A DNA stretch of 64,000 nt from Diphasiastrum complanatum (Eukaryota; Streptophyta; Lycopodiopsida; Lycopodiales; Lycopodiaceae): contig CM055093.1 of assembly GCA_029204225.1 (NCBI GenBank), positions 19,582,041 through 19,646,040 of the forward strand, read 5' to 3'. The position numbers were made by a program, and so were the translations under genes. The notes under the pieces were generated by a model. That model was not told the DNA's origin and did not search any database. It worked only from the letters and a program-made list of their open reading frames with translations. Positions within the stretch are counted from its first letter, which is position 1. The number at the start of each line of letters is the position of its first letter. Below are positions 1 through 11,769 of this stretch, piece by piece.

Positions 1-311
1 AACTCTAGAAGTGTTGCTAGACTCATAGATTGAATTTAAAGACTCCCAAGCCTCTTTAGCACTAGTACAAGCTGATACTTCTCTCAACAAATCATTGCTC
101 ACATTCATCTTCACACAATGAAGTACAAGCCTAGATCTCTTCTTGTATCTAGCTAACTCATGTGCACCTAGAGGTTCATCTTCATCTTCAATCAAGAACT
201 CATAAAGGTCTTGGTGCACCAAAAGTGACTCCATCATAACCTTCCAAATAGCATAATTTGTAGAATATAACCTCTCACTAGCTTCTAGAAGTATGCTCTA
301 GCAGATCCCAT
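1..311 (-). pseudogene. Copia gag, N-terminal part (runs off left edge)
   Basis: On the minus strand an ATG at 311 opens a Copia-type Gag reading frame that continues past the left edge. The readable part contains ERLYSTNYAIWK, then a basic YKKRSR stretch, VKMNVSND, and a TSAKEAWESL segment. These follow the UBN2/retrotransposon gag pattern and resemble the Gag of the intact-order Copia element starting at 4077. One base appears to be missing just after the start: MGSARAY lies in one frame and LLEASERLY in another, so this copy is probably dead. Downstream minus-strand order (leader, PBS at 1101-1116, LTR from 1117) fits the 5' end of the same element. Confidence 0.8.
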
Positions 312-333
312 CTTACTAGTGACTTTTACAAAC

Positions 334-680
334 AAGAAATAGATTTGATTGACTTGAAACTCACAAAGGTCTCACACTTGCAGTGTTTCACTCAAATTTG
401 ATTTCTAATCCAACAAATGGACTTATAATCACAGTTCTATCACTCCCTCACAAAGTTGGAATGAAGATAAGATGAAGTGAAAACTACTTTCAAACAAATC
501 TTGCCAAGAAATGGATTTGATTGTCTCTAGAAACTCACTAAGGTCTCTCACTTGTAGTGTTTCACTCAAATTAGATTTCTGATCCAACAAATGGACTTAT
601 AATCTTAGTTCTAGCACTCCCTCACAAAGTTGGAATGAAGATAAGATGATGTGAAATCTACTTACAATCAAATCTTGCCA
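334..680. repeat. 172-bp tandem duplication in Copia leader
   Basis: Two adjacent copies, about 334-505 and 506-680, share long stretches such as ATGGACTTATAATC and CACAAAGTTGGAATGAAG. They lie in the untranslated leader between the PBS and gag of the minus-strand Copia element. The copies differ at many single bases, so the duplication is not recent. Confidence 0.8.
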
Positions 681-1100
681 ATTTTGGCTATTTTTGGACA
701 AAAAAATGACTTAATCTCTTTCACACTTTTTGATGTACTTTCAAGACCTGTAAAACAAGTTTAGAGGACCTGATTTTAGCCTAGATTAATTAGATCTCAT
801 GACCCTAAGTCAAATCTAATCAACGGCACTCAATCTTGGTAGTTTATTCTAAGATTTTCACCAAAAATTACATCAAAAGCTCACAAATTGAATTTCTTTG
901 GATCAAATGAATACCATGCATTAAATGAAAGTTCAGAGGTGCCCACACATGTGGATATTACGGATTTGGACCCCTACCAAGTTTGGGATCAAATCTCCTC
1001 ACCAAAATCAAGATTCTAGCTTGCCCTCTCAATACTAGTTTTTAGCACCAAAACTTGCTAAAAATGGATTTGCATTAGATCAATGGCTTATGATCTTGTA

Positions 1101-1116
1101 CTTGGCTCTGATACCA
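1101..1116 (-). promoter_or_regulatory. Primer binding site (tRNA-iMet type)
   Basis: The minus strand reads TGGTATCAGAGCCAAG, the standard initiator-methionine tRNA primer site of plant Copia elements. It directly follows an LTR end (minus ...CTTTCACA). Confidence 0.85.
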
Positions 1117-2460
1117 TGTGAAAGTACTATACTTTAGGACCATAAATGGATCTACAAAATATCCACAAGAGTGATTGGATGCTTGCTTAACAATCTATCA
1201 GAAAACTAGACACACAAAAGTTCATCTAGATTGGCAATTTGACAAACAACAAGCATTAACAATCAAAAGCATTGATCAAAATTGAAATCCGAGCCCACAC
1301 ATGTGTACTACAGGCTGTAGTACGGCCTTCAACCTGAGAAACAAGTAGAAATTGATTTTGTTTCATTTGGATCACAAAAACTCAATGTACATAGTGAACT
1401 AGCTTGAGATTGCCAATGAGCTCCAAAATTTTTCTATCTTCTCTCTACGGAGAGAGGGAATACATAGCAAATTCGACTTCCTTCTTGAAGTTAGGTGGAT
1501 TTCCAGCATGTAATAAGGAAGTTAACTCACTCTCCTTGACCTAAAATGAAACCCTAGTCTATTTCCTAGAGTCATGTTTGGTAGATAGCTAGTTGGTCAA
1601 ATTTTCACCTTAAATCAAGGATTTAGGTCCTATGAACTAGGAATCACTACCAAAATGACATGACCAACCCTATGGACTTGACCTAACCTACATTAGGAGT
1701 GGATTGCCACGTTGCATATTGGCCTCACATGTGTGGAATCCACTTATGTACAAAATTTACATTATACTACATGGTTTTTGATCAGGCTAGATTTGCCAAT
1801 TTTTGGCAATTCTTCACATTTACCATAAATTTTAAAGAAGTCTTTGACATTTCGAAATTTGTGACAAAGAGAATATGATCTGTAGATCAGAAGATTGGTT
1901 AAACATGACCTTACCAAAACCATGACAAAGTTTCAAAAGATAATCACTTTTTAACAAATTTTTTTAAAGAATTACAAGAGAAAATGAGCAAATTTCAACT
2001 TTAAATTGAAAAAAATAATGGTTTTGTGAAAAAAAGTAAAAGCTATCTATGTTGAACTAGAGTGTATGTTGACTTTCTTTTGTCTCAATCCACATGTTAG
2101 TAGGTGATTAGGCCAATTATGGCATTAGAGGTAACTCGAGCAAGTACACATGCTAGATGATGTTTAAGCCAAATCTAAGAGTAAGTTAGGCACTTGACAC
2201 ATGGCATGATGGTAGAGGGCTAGTGACACCTTAATATGTGTTGTATTGAGATCATGTGGCCAATCACAAGTAAGAGATCCATGAAATTGTTCCAATCATG
2301 TTTGAGGGCTCATAAGTCACTAGGCCAATCAAATTAGGAAGAGGAAAAGAAGGGGCCAATCATGTTCGAACCCCTCCACCTTGAGGTTACTATTAGTATG
2401 TGTGGTAGATCATTTCTATACTTAGGTTTTTGAAATTATGTGAGATTCTACACTTAGAAC
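1117..2460 (-). repeat. LTR of minus-strand Copia (far end not located)
   Basis: The LTR inner edge is fixed at 1117 by the adjoining PBS (plus strand begins TGTGAAAG). The outer edge could not be placed, because no second copy of this LTR is in the window. No gene is seen from 1117 to 2460. The stretch is AT-rich, and 2460 is only an upper limit set by the next insertion. Confidence 0.45.
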
Positions 2461-2513
2461 TTTTCTAGCTTTCTCTCTCTCTACCTGAGAGCTTGTACTT
2501 GGTTTCTCTCTCT

Positions 2514-3305
2514 TGTTGAAAGTGAAAAATCATCTATCTTGACTTTAGGCTTGCTACAAACTTTTGACTATGTAAGTATGTTGTTTCATAATGTAAATGC
2601 CAAATTTGGCCTAGATGAAACTCGAGCTATATGATTTTCATAAGTCTAGTTGGTAGAATACAACTTGCATATAGATTGTAGACTTAAAAATAGCATTAAT
2701 ATGCTTGTAGAAACTTGTGGCATATCACATGCATTTATTGTAAGTGATCCATAGTGACATGCAAGGCATGCACAAAGTGAAATGGACACATGCATGATGA
2801 TTTGTACAATACTAGTTAGAAATAGGACACTTGGTAAAAGTAGGTAGAAATGCATGCATGAGATGTGACAAATGTCACTTAGACTCTAGTTTTCACTTTA
2901 GATGTGATTGAAAGGTGGATGGATGTGGCTCTACCTCGAGCTACCTCAAACTCCATAAATATGTGTAGCTATTCTCATAATCTTTGATGAAGAACCAAGC
3001 TTTGTAGCTATTCCATGCCATTTTGAATCTACACCAATATTTGCTTGAATATTTCTATCTTTCTCTCTCTAACTCGTGTTGAGGCTAATGCTCATACACT
3101 AAATTCTTGTACTTTTGCTCATTTGTAATCAAAGCTATCATTCTCTGATTCTTAGCATGCTAGATTGTGGTTAAGCCATTAAATTCTGTACTAGATCTTG
3201 CTATGCAATCTAAAATTAGTTTATTGTGCTCCTCATAAAGCTTAATAAGATCAATCACCTTTGTGGATCATTCCCACACGTGTGAATATTCTGGAAATTT
3301 TGTCA
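2514..3305 (+). repeat. 5' LTR of Copia 2514-8765
   Basis: This 792-bp repeat matches 7974-8765 throughout. It ends immediately before TGGTATCGGAGTC. It contains a pyrimidine-rich TTTCTCTCTCT tract near 3060, conserved in the other copy. Confidence 0.95.
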
Positions 3306-3318
3306 TGGTATCGGAGTC
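3306..3318 (+). promoter_or_regulatory. Primer binding site (mutated tRNA-iMet)
   Basis: TGGTATCGGAGTC abuts the 5' LTR. Compared with the consensus TGGTATCAGAGCC it carries two transitions, in line with the decay of the rest of the element. Confidence 0.9.
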
Positions 3319-4076
3319 AAATTAAGCTTTGCATGCTAACATCTCTGTTTGTTCAAGAATTTGAGAGCTAATTCTAGCAAAAAAACAGTTAATGAATTTT
3401 TTTTACCTTTCTCTGAAAAGTGTTTGGATCAAAGTGGATAGAAACTGATTTTTCAGGTCAAAACAAAGATTGTACGGAATTCTGGAAGTCCGCACATGTG
3501 CAAATCAGAGATTTTCAGTCCCTTCTATTTTCTTGCTATTTGTTCCAAAGACAGTGGTGTAATAGCTTCATGGAAAGTTATGAAAATTACTTTCCATAGA
3601 AATTGATCCCAAATCAATATGATGTGTCTATCAAGAGTTATAAGCTCTTAAACAGGGTAGGGAGAGGTCCAAAATCCGAGTGACCACTTTTTGATTTGAT
3701 TCAATCTTGCTTGATGTTGAATCCATTGTTTTGAGTATCCTACACAAGAAACTGAAGATCAAGACTAAATTTGATGCTAATTGAACACCTTTGAGCCTTC
3801 TGAGTATCATTAGTATTTTCTTTTGAAGCATCTAACATGTGCCAAAAGTAGGATTCAAACTTGTCTAAGTGCCTCAATCCATTTTGAGAGACTGATCTAG
3901 AAAATCTTGTTTTGTGGAATATTTGAGATCTATCTCAAATACAGTTTGAAGTTTTTTTCACATAGGAAGGTAGTACATCCTTGAAAATACCTATAGTGAA
4001 AGAGAGTAGCAACATTAAGTCTGATTGGAACAAGCTCAAACATATTATTGTCCAATAACTAAGAAGTCTTCACATT

Positions 4077-7000
4077 ATGGCATCTGTGGGAGGCTATCTC
4101 CTAGAAGCAGGTGAAAGACTAAGTACCTCTAATTACTCAATTTGGAAGGTTAGAATGGAGTCTATTTTGATACTCCAGGATGTTATGGACATAGTACTTG
4201 GTATTGAGGAGGAGTCTCAAGCACAACTTGAAATACCAAAGTACAAGAAGAGAGCTAGAATGGCTCTACATTTCATTAAGATGAATGTATCTAATGAAAT
4301 TATGAGAGAGATAGAATCTTGCACCACTGCCAAAGATGCTTGGGATGCACTTAAATCCATCTATGAAGCTAAGAATACTTCTAGAATACTCACTCTTAGG
4401 AATCAGATTTTTCAAAGTTTTCAAAGAAGTGAGGAGAGTGCATCAAACTATGTTCTGAGAGTAGAAGATCTTCATAGGGAGCTTTCTTGTGTTGGTGTTA
4501 CAATTAACCAAGACGATATAGTACAAGTCATTTTTAATGGATTGAAAGATGACTACGATAATCTTGTTCTATCCTTTGCCATTAAGGAGGAGTTGCCTAA
4601 TTTAGAAACTCTCCAAGGAATTCTCATCTCTGAAGAAGCTAGGCAGAGTTATAAGCTTTCTAGGATGAACAAACTCGAGCATATTGGAAGTGAAAAAGCC
4701 CTCTTTGTCAAGGACAAGCATAAAGGAAGGATCAAGAACCAGTTTTCTCAAGTTTTCAACAAAGACAAAGCCAAGGATCGAGACAAAGATGGTGAAGAGG
4801 ATGACTCATCTCATCCTTCTACTTCGAAGACCAAGAAGAAGAAAGTCAAGTGTTTCTTTTGTGGCAAGAAGGGGCACTATGCCTCTAATTGCTTCAAAAA
4901 GAAAAACCAACTCAAGCAAGCAAATCTCTCCAAAGAGATTGAAGAAGATTTTGTTGCAAGTGATGGAGAAGGATCACTCATGGTGTCAAGTTTTTCTTCA
5001 TCACCTTTCAAGAAACATGGAACTTGGTACATAGATAGTGGAGCCTCTTCACATATGTGCTGTTCAAAGGAGTCTTTTGACTCTATTGTATCTTATAAAG
5101 GACTTAAAATATCTATTTATATTGCAAATGATCATGAGTGCTCTATTGAAGGAATTGGCAACATTCCATTGAAACTTGCTTCTTCTAAAGTTCTTGCACT
5201 TTCCAATGTTCTTTTTGTTCTTAAGCTTACAAAGAACTTGATTAGTGTTGGAAAGTTGCTTGACAGTGGTTGTGATGTAAAGTTCAATTCCAATACTTGC
5301 TTTATCAAGAAAAATGATAGCTAATGGATCTAGATATGGTGGAATTTTCAAGTTGAATTCTTATGAGAATGCAAACTTTTGTGAAGTTGCTCTTTTATCT
5401 AAGGAGGAGTTATGGCATAGAAGGTAGGGGCATCCTAACTTCAAGTCTATGTCTTCTATGGTCAAGAAAGATAAGGCTATTGGCCTTCCAAGATCACTTT
5501 CCAAAGATTTCAAGCCTTGTGAGGCATGTGCTATTGCAAAATCACATAGAAAACCATATCAAAGTCTTTTATTAAGACTACTCATCTTTTACACTCGGAT
5601 GTTCTTTTTTCTTCTTCTAAAAGTATTGGTGGTGCAACATGTTTTGTCACCTTTATTGATGACTTTACAAGATATACTTGGTTGTATCTACTTTCTTCAA
5701 AAGCTATGGTATTTGATCACTTACTAATCTTCAAAGCTTATGTTGAGAAACGGTTTTATTTCAAAGTTAAAGATTTAAGATGTGATGGAGGAGGTGAATA
5801 CATCTCCAACAAGTTCTATAAATATTGTGAGGGTGAAGGGATTAAGAGAGAGTTTTCTTGTGTTTATTCTCCATCTCAAAATGGAGTTGCTGAGAGAAAA
5901 ATCGATCTTTATGTGAATGTGCTAAAGCAATCCGAGTTGATGCTTCTTTGTCTATTGAATATTGAGGTGAAGCAATTAATTGTGCAAACTATTTGTGCAA
6001 TAGATTACCTCACAATGCACTTGCTGGAAATCACCATATGAAGTCTTGTTTAAGAAGAAACCTAAGGTAGATCACCTTAGAGTTTTTGGATGTGCTTGCT
6101 TTGTTCATGTACCCTTGGAAACGAGGAAAAGAGATGATGCTAATTCTATCAAAGGGATCATGGTTGGATATTCATCCAATAAGAAGGCTTACAGAATTTA
6201 TGTTCCCTCTACCTCAACTACAATTGAGAGTAGAGATGTTATATTCCATGAGAAAAAAAAAATACATCCTTGAGGAGGCCGAGTTCAAAGATTCTCAAAA
6301 GGATTCTCCTATCATCACCCTTGAAGACTATCATGGAGAGATGGGACCGAGAATTGAGGAGGAGTCACCTCAAATCTTTTCACCAAGGAGGTCACAAAGA
6401 GAAAGATCCGAGCCTAGAAGGCTTACATATGAAGATAAAGGCAAGTAAGTGGAACTCAACTCCACTAATTGTGCTTATTTTATTTCACATGAGGAGCCAA
6501 AGGATGTATATGATGCACTCAATTCGAAGGAATGGTTTCTTGCCATGAAGGAGGAATATGATGCTTTGATTGCCAACAAAACATGGGAGCTTGTGGATCT
6601 TCCATCAAACAAGCACACCATTGGTTGCGAATGGGTTTTTTGAGTCAAATATAATCAAGATGGCACAATCAACAAGTACAAGTCAAGGCTTTGTGCAAAG
6701 GGTTTTGCTCAAGTTTATGGACTTGATTATGAGGAGACTTTTGCTCCAGTTGCAAAGATGGTATCAATTAGAATCATAACTTTTATTGCATGTTTTTTCA
6801 ATTGGCAAGTTTTTCAACTAGATGTCTCTAATGCATTTTTAAATGGATATCTAGAAGAAGAGATTTATATGGATCAACCTATTGGGTTCATCCATGACAA
6901 AAACAAAGTTTGCTTGCTCTTCAAAAGTTTGTATGGACTAAAGCAAGCTCCAAGGTCATGGTATTTTCGAGATATTGTCATACTTCTCATTTATGTTGAT

Positions 7001-7956
7001 GATATCATACTAACAGGAAGTTGTATCAAGTTAGTTGAGGAAACCAAAGTTGCACTTGGAAAGAATTCAAGATGCAAGATCTTGAAAAAATTCATTACAT
7101 ATTAGGATTAGAGATTGACTTTCATAATGATAAAGCTTTTGTATGTCAATCCAAGTATGCTCTTTCAATGTTAAAAAAGTTCAATATGCTAGATTGTAAG
7201 AGTATAGAAACTCCTATGGAGCAAATTGTAAAAGACTCTAACAAAGGTGATGAAAGATCCTTCGTGGACATCACTCTTTTTAGGAGTCTTATAGGCTCCT
7301 TAATTTGGCTCACTATAACTAGGCCTGACATAAGTTTTAGTGTTCATAAGTTGAGCCAAGCTATGCAAAATCCTACTATTCATCATTGGAAAATGGCCAA
7401 GAGAGTACTTAGATACATATCTTCAACTTTTAGTTATGGTTTGTTATATAAAAGTGAAGATCTTTCTATAGTTGGCTATTCTGACTCGGATTTTGCAAGT
7501 GATAAAGCAGATCAAAAATCTACAAGTGCTTATGTCATTTATCTTGGAGGAAACTTGATATCTTGGCTTTCCAAAAATCAAGATACTATATCACTCTCAT
7601 CTTGTGAAGCTGAGTATAAGGCACTCACTACTACAACAAAGGAAGTGCTTTGGATCAAGAGGTTGCTGGTGGAGCTAAAGATTATCATGGAAGATGATCT
7701 ACCTATGATCATGTGTGACAATATTTCAGCACAAGCCCTTGCCAACAATCCGATATTTCATGCAAGGAGCAAACACATCAAGGTTGCACATCACTTCGTG
7801 AGAGAGAAGCTCATTGGAGGGAAAATTTACTTGGAGCACATCGACACATCATCTTGTATTGCAGATTTGCTCACCAAACCTTTGAGCAAGAATTCCTTCA
7901 TCAAGCATAGAGCCAATCTTGGTCTAATACCAAGATCCATGTTCAAGTCAACATAG
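4077..7956 (+). pseudogene. Copia gag-pol polyprotein, multiply broken
   Basis: The first ORF (4077-5324) is Gag plus protease. It has a UBN2-like capsid (WKVRMES, SNYVLRVEDL), a CCHC knuckle CFFCGKKGHYASNC near residue 260, and the aspartic site IDSGASSHM near residue 323. It stops at 5322-5324, before integrase. Integrase pieces follow in shifting frames: a CEACAIAKSH zinc region near 5520, LRCDGGGEYIS near 5790 and NGVAERK near 5885. A stop lies in the HHCC region (HRR, stop, GHP near 5425). RT appears near 6590-7020 (TWELVDLP, DVSNAFLNGYL, YVDDIILTG) and RNase H in one long ORF, 7072-7956 (SDSDFAS, SSCEAEYKAL, ending in LTKPL). In RT, APRSWY runs almost directly into YVDD, so about 40 residues are missing. 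Frameshifts, stops and this deletion show it is non-autonomous. Confidence 0.93.
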
Positions 7957-7973
7957 ATTGCTTTTAGGAGGAG

Positions 7974-8765
7974 TGTTGAAATTGAAAAATCATCTATCTT
8001 GACTTTAGGCTTGCTACAAACTTTTTACTATGCAAGTATGTTGTTTCATAATGTAAATGCCAAATTTGGCCTAGATAAAACTCGAGCTATATAATTTTCA
8101 TAAGTCTAGTTGGTAAAATACAACTTGCATATAGATTGTAGACTTAAAAATAGCATTAATATGCTTGTAGAAACTCGTGACATATCACATGCATTTATTG
8201 TAGGTGATCCATAGTGACATGCAAGGCATGCACAAAGTGAAATGGACATATGCATGATGATTTGTACAATACTAGTTAGAAATAGGACACTTGGTAAAAG
8301 TAAGTAGAAATGCATGCATGAGATGTGACAAATGTCACTTAGACTCTAGTTTTCACTTTAGATGTGATTGAAAGGTGGATGGATGTGGTTCTACCTTGAG
8401 CTACCTCAAACTCCATAAATATGTGTAGCTATTCTCATAATCTTTGATGAAGAACCAAGCTTTGTAGCTATTCCATGCCATTTTGAATCTACACCAATAT
8501 TTGCTTGAATATTTCTATCTTTCTCTCTCTAACTCGTGTTGACACTAATACTCATACACTAAATTCTTGTACTTTTGCTCATTTGTAATCAAAGCTATCA
8601 TTCTCTGATTCTTAGCATGCTAGGTTGTGGTTAAGCCATTAAATTCTGTACTAGATCTTGCTATGCAATCTAGAATCAGTTTATTGTGCTCCTCATAAAG
8701 CTTAATGAGATCAATCACCTTTGTGGATCATTCCCACACATGTGAACATTCTGAAAATTTTGTCA
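7974..8765 (+). repeat. 3' LTR of Copia 2514-8765
   Basis: This is the second 792-bp copy, with the same ends as the 5' LTR. The following TCTCT completes the target duplication. Confidence 0.95.
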
Positions 8766-8982
8766 TCTCTACCCGAGAGCAATCCTTTTTTATACTTAGT
8801 TTTTTCATCACGAGTCTCCTGTTGGAGTTTAATCTTACTCCTACTCTTCCTAACTGCCCTCCTTCCTTCTCTCAATTTTACTCTCTCAACTAAAACCTGT
8901 AGAAAATGAACTATTTTTCAACAATTTCCATTTTTTAGACTAATTGTCGCTACAATTTGCATTTTTCCTCACAATTTTTGAC

Positions 8983-9320
8983 AGGCGACAAAAGCGAAAA
9001 ATGCGACACTGCATTTTTACATGCAGTTTCTGATAGGCGACAAAAAATGAAAAATGCGACACTGCATTTTTCCATGTAATTTTTGCCTTGGGAAAAAAAA
9101 AAGCGAAAAATTCGACATTGCAGTTTTACACGAGATTCTACACAGGCAAAAAACTCAACACTGTAGTTTTACACATGATTCTACACAGGTGAAAAACCCG
9201 ACACTACAGTTTTTCACGGGATTCTACACAGGCGAAAAACTCGACACTACAGTTTTACACGTGATTCTTCACAGGCGAAAAACCCGACACTCTGCAGAAA
9301 TACACAGGATTCCTCACAAG
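8983..9320. repeat. 43-bp degenerate tandem repeat
   Basis: CACAGG starts recur exactly every 43 bp at 9141, 9184, 9227 and 9270. Each is followed by a GAAAAACYCGACACT-like core and an AGTTTTACAC-like segment. Upstream units (about 8990, 9040, 9098) are more degenerate and slightly longer. The tandem organisation without unique spacers marks a minisatellite, probably inside an LTR-type sequence, since the region leads into a Copia remnant. Confidence 0.85.
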
Positions 9321-9702
9321 CTGTTTACGTCTTCATGCTCCAATAACAACTGTTCTAATTAGTCAGTTAATCAGTTGTTAAGCAATCTTGTAAATGTAAA
9401 GCCAGAATAATACAAGATCTTCCAGTTGCTATAAAAGTAAATGAGCGATTGAAGATATAATAAGTCATCATATATCAGAGGATGATCTGACAGAGATTAA
9501 ACGACCAGAACGGGTCTTTCAGTAGCTGACTCCTCAAAGTTAGTGATTATATATATAGAGAGAGATATTCAGAACTTTAGCAATTGCTTTGAATCTGTGA
9601 GTAGGATCATGCGCTTATCAGCGCAATTATATTGTGGTCTGATCGTTGTTACTACAACTTTATTATACAGATTCGTTACTGTTCTACATCTTTTTGCATT
9701 CT

Positions 9703-9909
9703 TGTTGAATAAAATTAACTCTCACTCCTCTTACGCAAATATCATTATAAAGAGAAATGTATGGTTGTCTCTGATGCCTAAATTATTTCTACATTCTCTT
9801 CATACCAGATTATTAATAATAGAGGATTGCATGGCTGTCTCAGACGCCTAATCCTTTCTGCAATCTCTCCGGCAGTCTAAGACTCCTACATTGATAATTT
9901 TATTCAACA
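9703..9909. repeat. Inverted-repeat-bounded segment, TG...CA ends
   Basis: The segment begins TGTTGAATAAAATTA and ends TAATTTTATTCAACA, perfect 15-bp inverted termini over 207 bp. Inside, two related stretches about 63 bp apart (TGTATGGTTGTCTCTGATGCC and TGCATGGCTGTCTCAGACGCC) form an imperfect direct repeat. I found no target duplication beside it, so it may be part of a larger LTR rather than an element of its own. Confidence 0.45.
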
Positions 9910-9999
9910 CAAAAGAACAGTTCGTAATCTCCGTTCTCTAAGTAATCCACAATCCTGTTAAGGTCAAATTCTGGTCCAAGGTCAAATTTTGAGTCTTCA

Positions 10000-11190
10000 T
10001 CATTCCAACCAAAACAGAACCTATTCTACAAATATTGTAAGAGAACTGACCATCTTATCAAAGACTACAGAATTTTAAAATTCAACAATGAGAAGAAAAT
10101 GCAGTTCCAACAACAAGCAAATTCTGCTTCAGCCAGTTTTTTGATCCAGCAACAAGATGAAGATGAAGCAGCCTTCTTGACCAAGGTCGGAGAACATCAG
10201 GATATCGATTCCTGGTACCTAGACTCGGGAGCAACTTAGCATATGACTCGCCACAAGGACTGATTCAAAGATTACAAATCATACACCCATTCTCAAATTG
10301 TGCAGCTTGGAGACAACTCAACTCATTCTATTGAGGGTGAAGGAACAGTCAGGGTCGAATTTCAGAGAGGTGACCAACATTCTCCATGTTCCAAATCTGA
10401 CCAAAAATCTACTCTCAGTTAGCGAAATCACAGAGTTGGGTCGGAAGGTCGAATTCGACACACAAGGCTGCACCATTTTTGAAAAGTCCCAAAAAGTTCT
10501 AGCTTTCGAAAGAAGAAGGGACAATCTTTACATAATCAGCCACTACAATTCTTCTATTTGTCAAGCTCTTTATACATCCACTTCTGAATCAGCTGATATG
10601 CATTTGCATTTCAGATTAGGCCATCACAGTTGTAATAGTATTCAACAAATGTCCAAACAGAATCTAGTACAAGATCTGCCTTCAACTAGCAAATCTAATA
10701 CTCCATGCAAAAGCTGTATTACCAGCAAGCATGCTAGAAGTCCATCTATTTTCGAATTAGTTCACACTTATAGAAATTTGCTAAATCTTGTACACATGGA
10801 CATTTGTGGCCCTAGGCAGATTGTTTCCATGGGGGAGTTGTCTACTTATTGACTTTTATTGATGACTTCTCTAGGAGGACTACAACTTATTTCTTGAAGG
10901 AAAAATCTGATGCCTTTAAACTCTTCAAGTAGTTCAAAGCATCAGCAGAAAATTTGATCCAGAGAAGAATCAAAGCTCTACGCTCTGATGGAGGGGGAAT
11001 ATTTATCTCTGCCGAGTTCAAAGTCTTTATAAGGCCAACAAAATACAACTAAAACATACAACCAGCTACTCACAGCCCAATGGTGTAGCTCAAAGGAAGA
11101 ATCTGACACTCATTGCAAGTGCAAAGAGCATGCTGGCCCATGCTTCTCTTCCAAACAAATTCTGGGCAGAAGTTGTTACTACAACAACCT
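10000..11190 (+). pseudogene. Copia remnant: Gag knuckle, protease, integrase
   Basis: A plus-strand Copia fragment follows the LTR-like region. A degenerate zinc knuckle (FYKYCKRTDHLIKDY) lies near 10030. The protease site LDSGAT at about 10225 is followed directly by a stop and HMT. The ORF 10298-10852 carries the protease C-terminal part (LHVPNLTKNLLSVSEI) and the integrase zinc region with HLRLGH-like and CKSCITSKHA segments, then HMDICGP. Integrase catalytic pieces continue with LRSDGGG near 10985 and SQPNGVAQRKN near 11080. In that last piece the usual ER is QR, so the third acidic residue is lost. It fades near 11190, with no RT or RNase H. Most of gag is missing, so it is a deletion remnant. 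Confidence 0.85.
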
Positions 11191-11765
11191 AACTACAAAA
11201 CCGATCCATTACAACAGCCTTGAAGGGGGTGACCAACTCGATGCACTGCATCGAGTTTGGATGTATTTCGATACAAGACATCAAGATCTTGCTTAAAAAT
11301 CTCGGAGAGGCCCAAATCCGAAGCTTTTTTCTCCTCTCAGCTTTTTTTTGTTCTTCGTTACGACACGTCTTAGGAATGGTGGCTACTCTCCCATTATTAT
11401 AGGGATATGGGGTTCTAGACAAAGAAAGATACAAGTAGCATATCAGTGGCAAATTTTTTAACCCTAACTTTTTGCTGATGGAAATACACATAAATAACAC
11501 TACTAACATACTTGCTGGTCTTCATTTTGCAGAGAGAAGGGGACATAGGATGCAAAGTAGGATCTTTTGCCCTCAGTCGCACCTGCGAAGCCGCTCGAAG
11601 AGGATCGTCGCAAGAGCGCTCTTCTCTCCAAAAAATGTCGTGCAGAAATGAGAATGGGTGAGCCCTTTTATACTTTCACCCTTTTCAAATTTGAAAACTT
11701 GTCTTGTCAAGCTTTAAATGATTAAAAAACTTTCTATTTTTGTCATAACATGCACAATATAATTT
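11191..11765. other. No gene seen; palindrome at 11237-11255
   Basis: No convincing coding sequence. A perfect 19-bp palindrome, CTCGATGCACTGCATCGAG, lies at 11237-11255 just past the Copia remnant. The rest is unremarkable, AT-rich with short T tracts. Confidence 0.6.
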
Positions 11766-11769
11766 ATTT

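Larger units (their letters stand above)
2509..8770 (+). mobile_element. Complete-structure Ty1/Copia retrotransposon, decayed
   Basis: Two 792-bp LTRs (2514-3305 and 7974-8765) both begin TGTTGAAA and end TTTTGTCA. Both ends are flanked by the 5-bp duplication TCTCT (2509-2513, 8766-8770). The PBS follows the 5' LTR, and a purine tract ending AGGAGGAG (7961-7973) precedes the 3' LTR. By eye the LTRs differ at about 25 positions, mostly C/T or G/A transitions, so the insertion is old enough for methylation-driven decay. The interior is 4077-7956 in Copia order: gag, protease, integrase, RT, RNase H. Confidence 0.95.

Noticed and set aside
8983-9320. CRISPR-like array (43-bp periodic repeat)
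   Set aside because: There are no unique spacers; the whole 43-bp unit repeats and drifts, and the context is a plant nuclear LTR region.
9054-9362. 102-residue ORF
   Set aside because: It is the translation of the 43-bp tandem repeat, with no independent coding signal.
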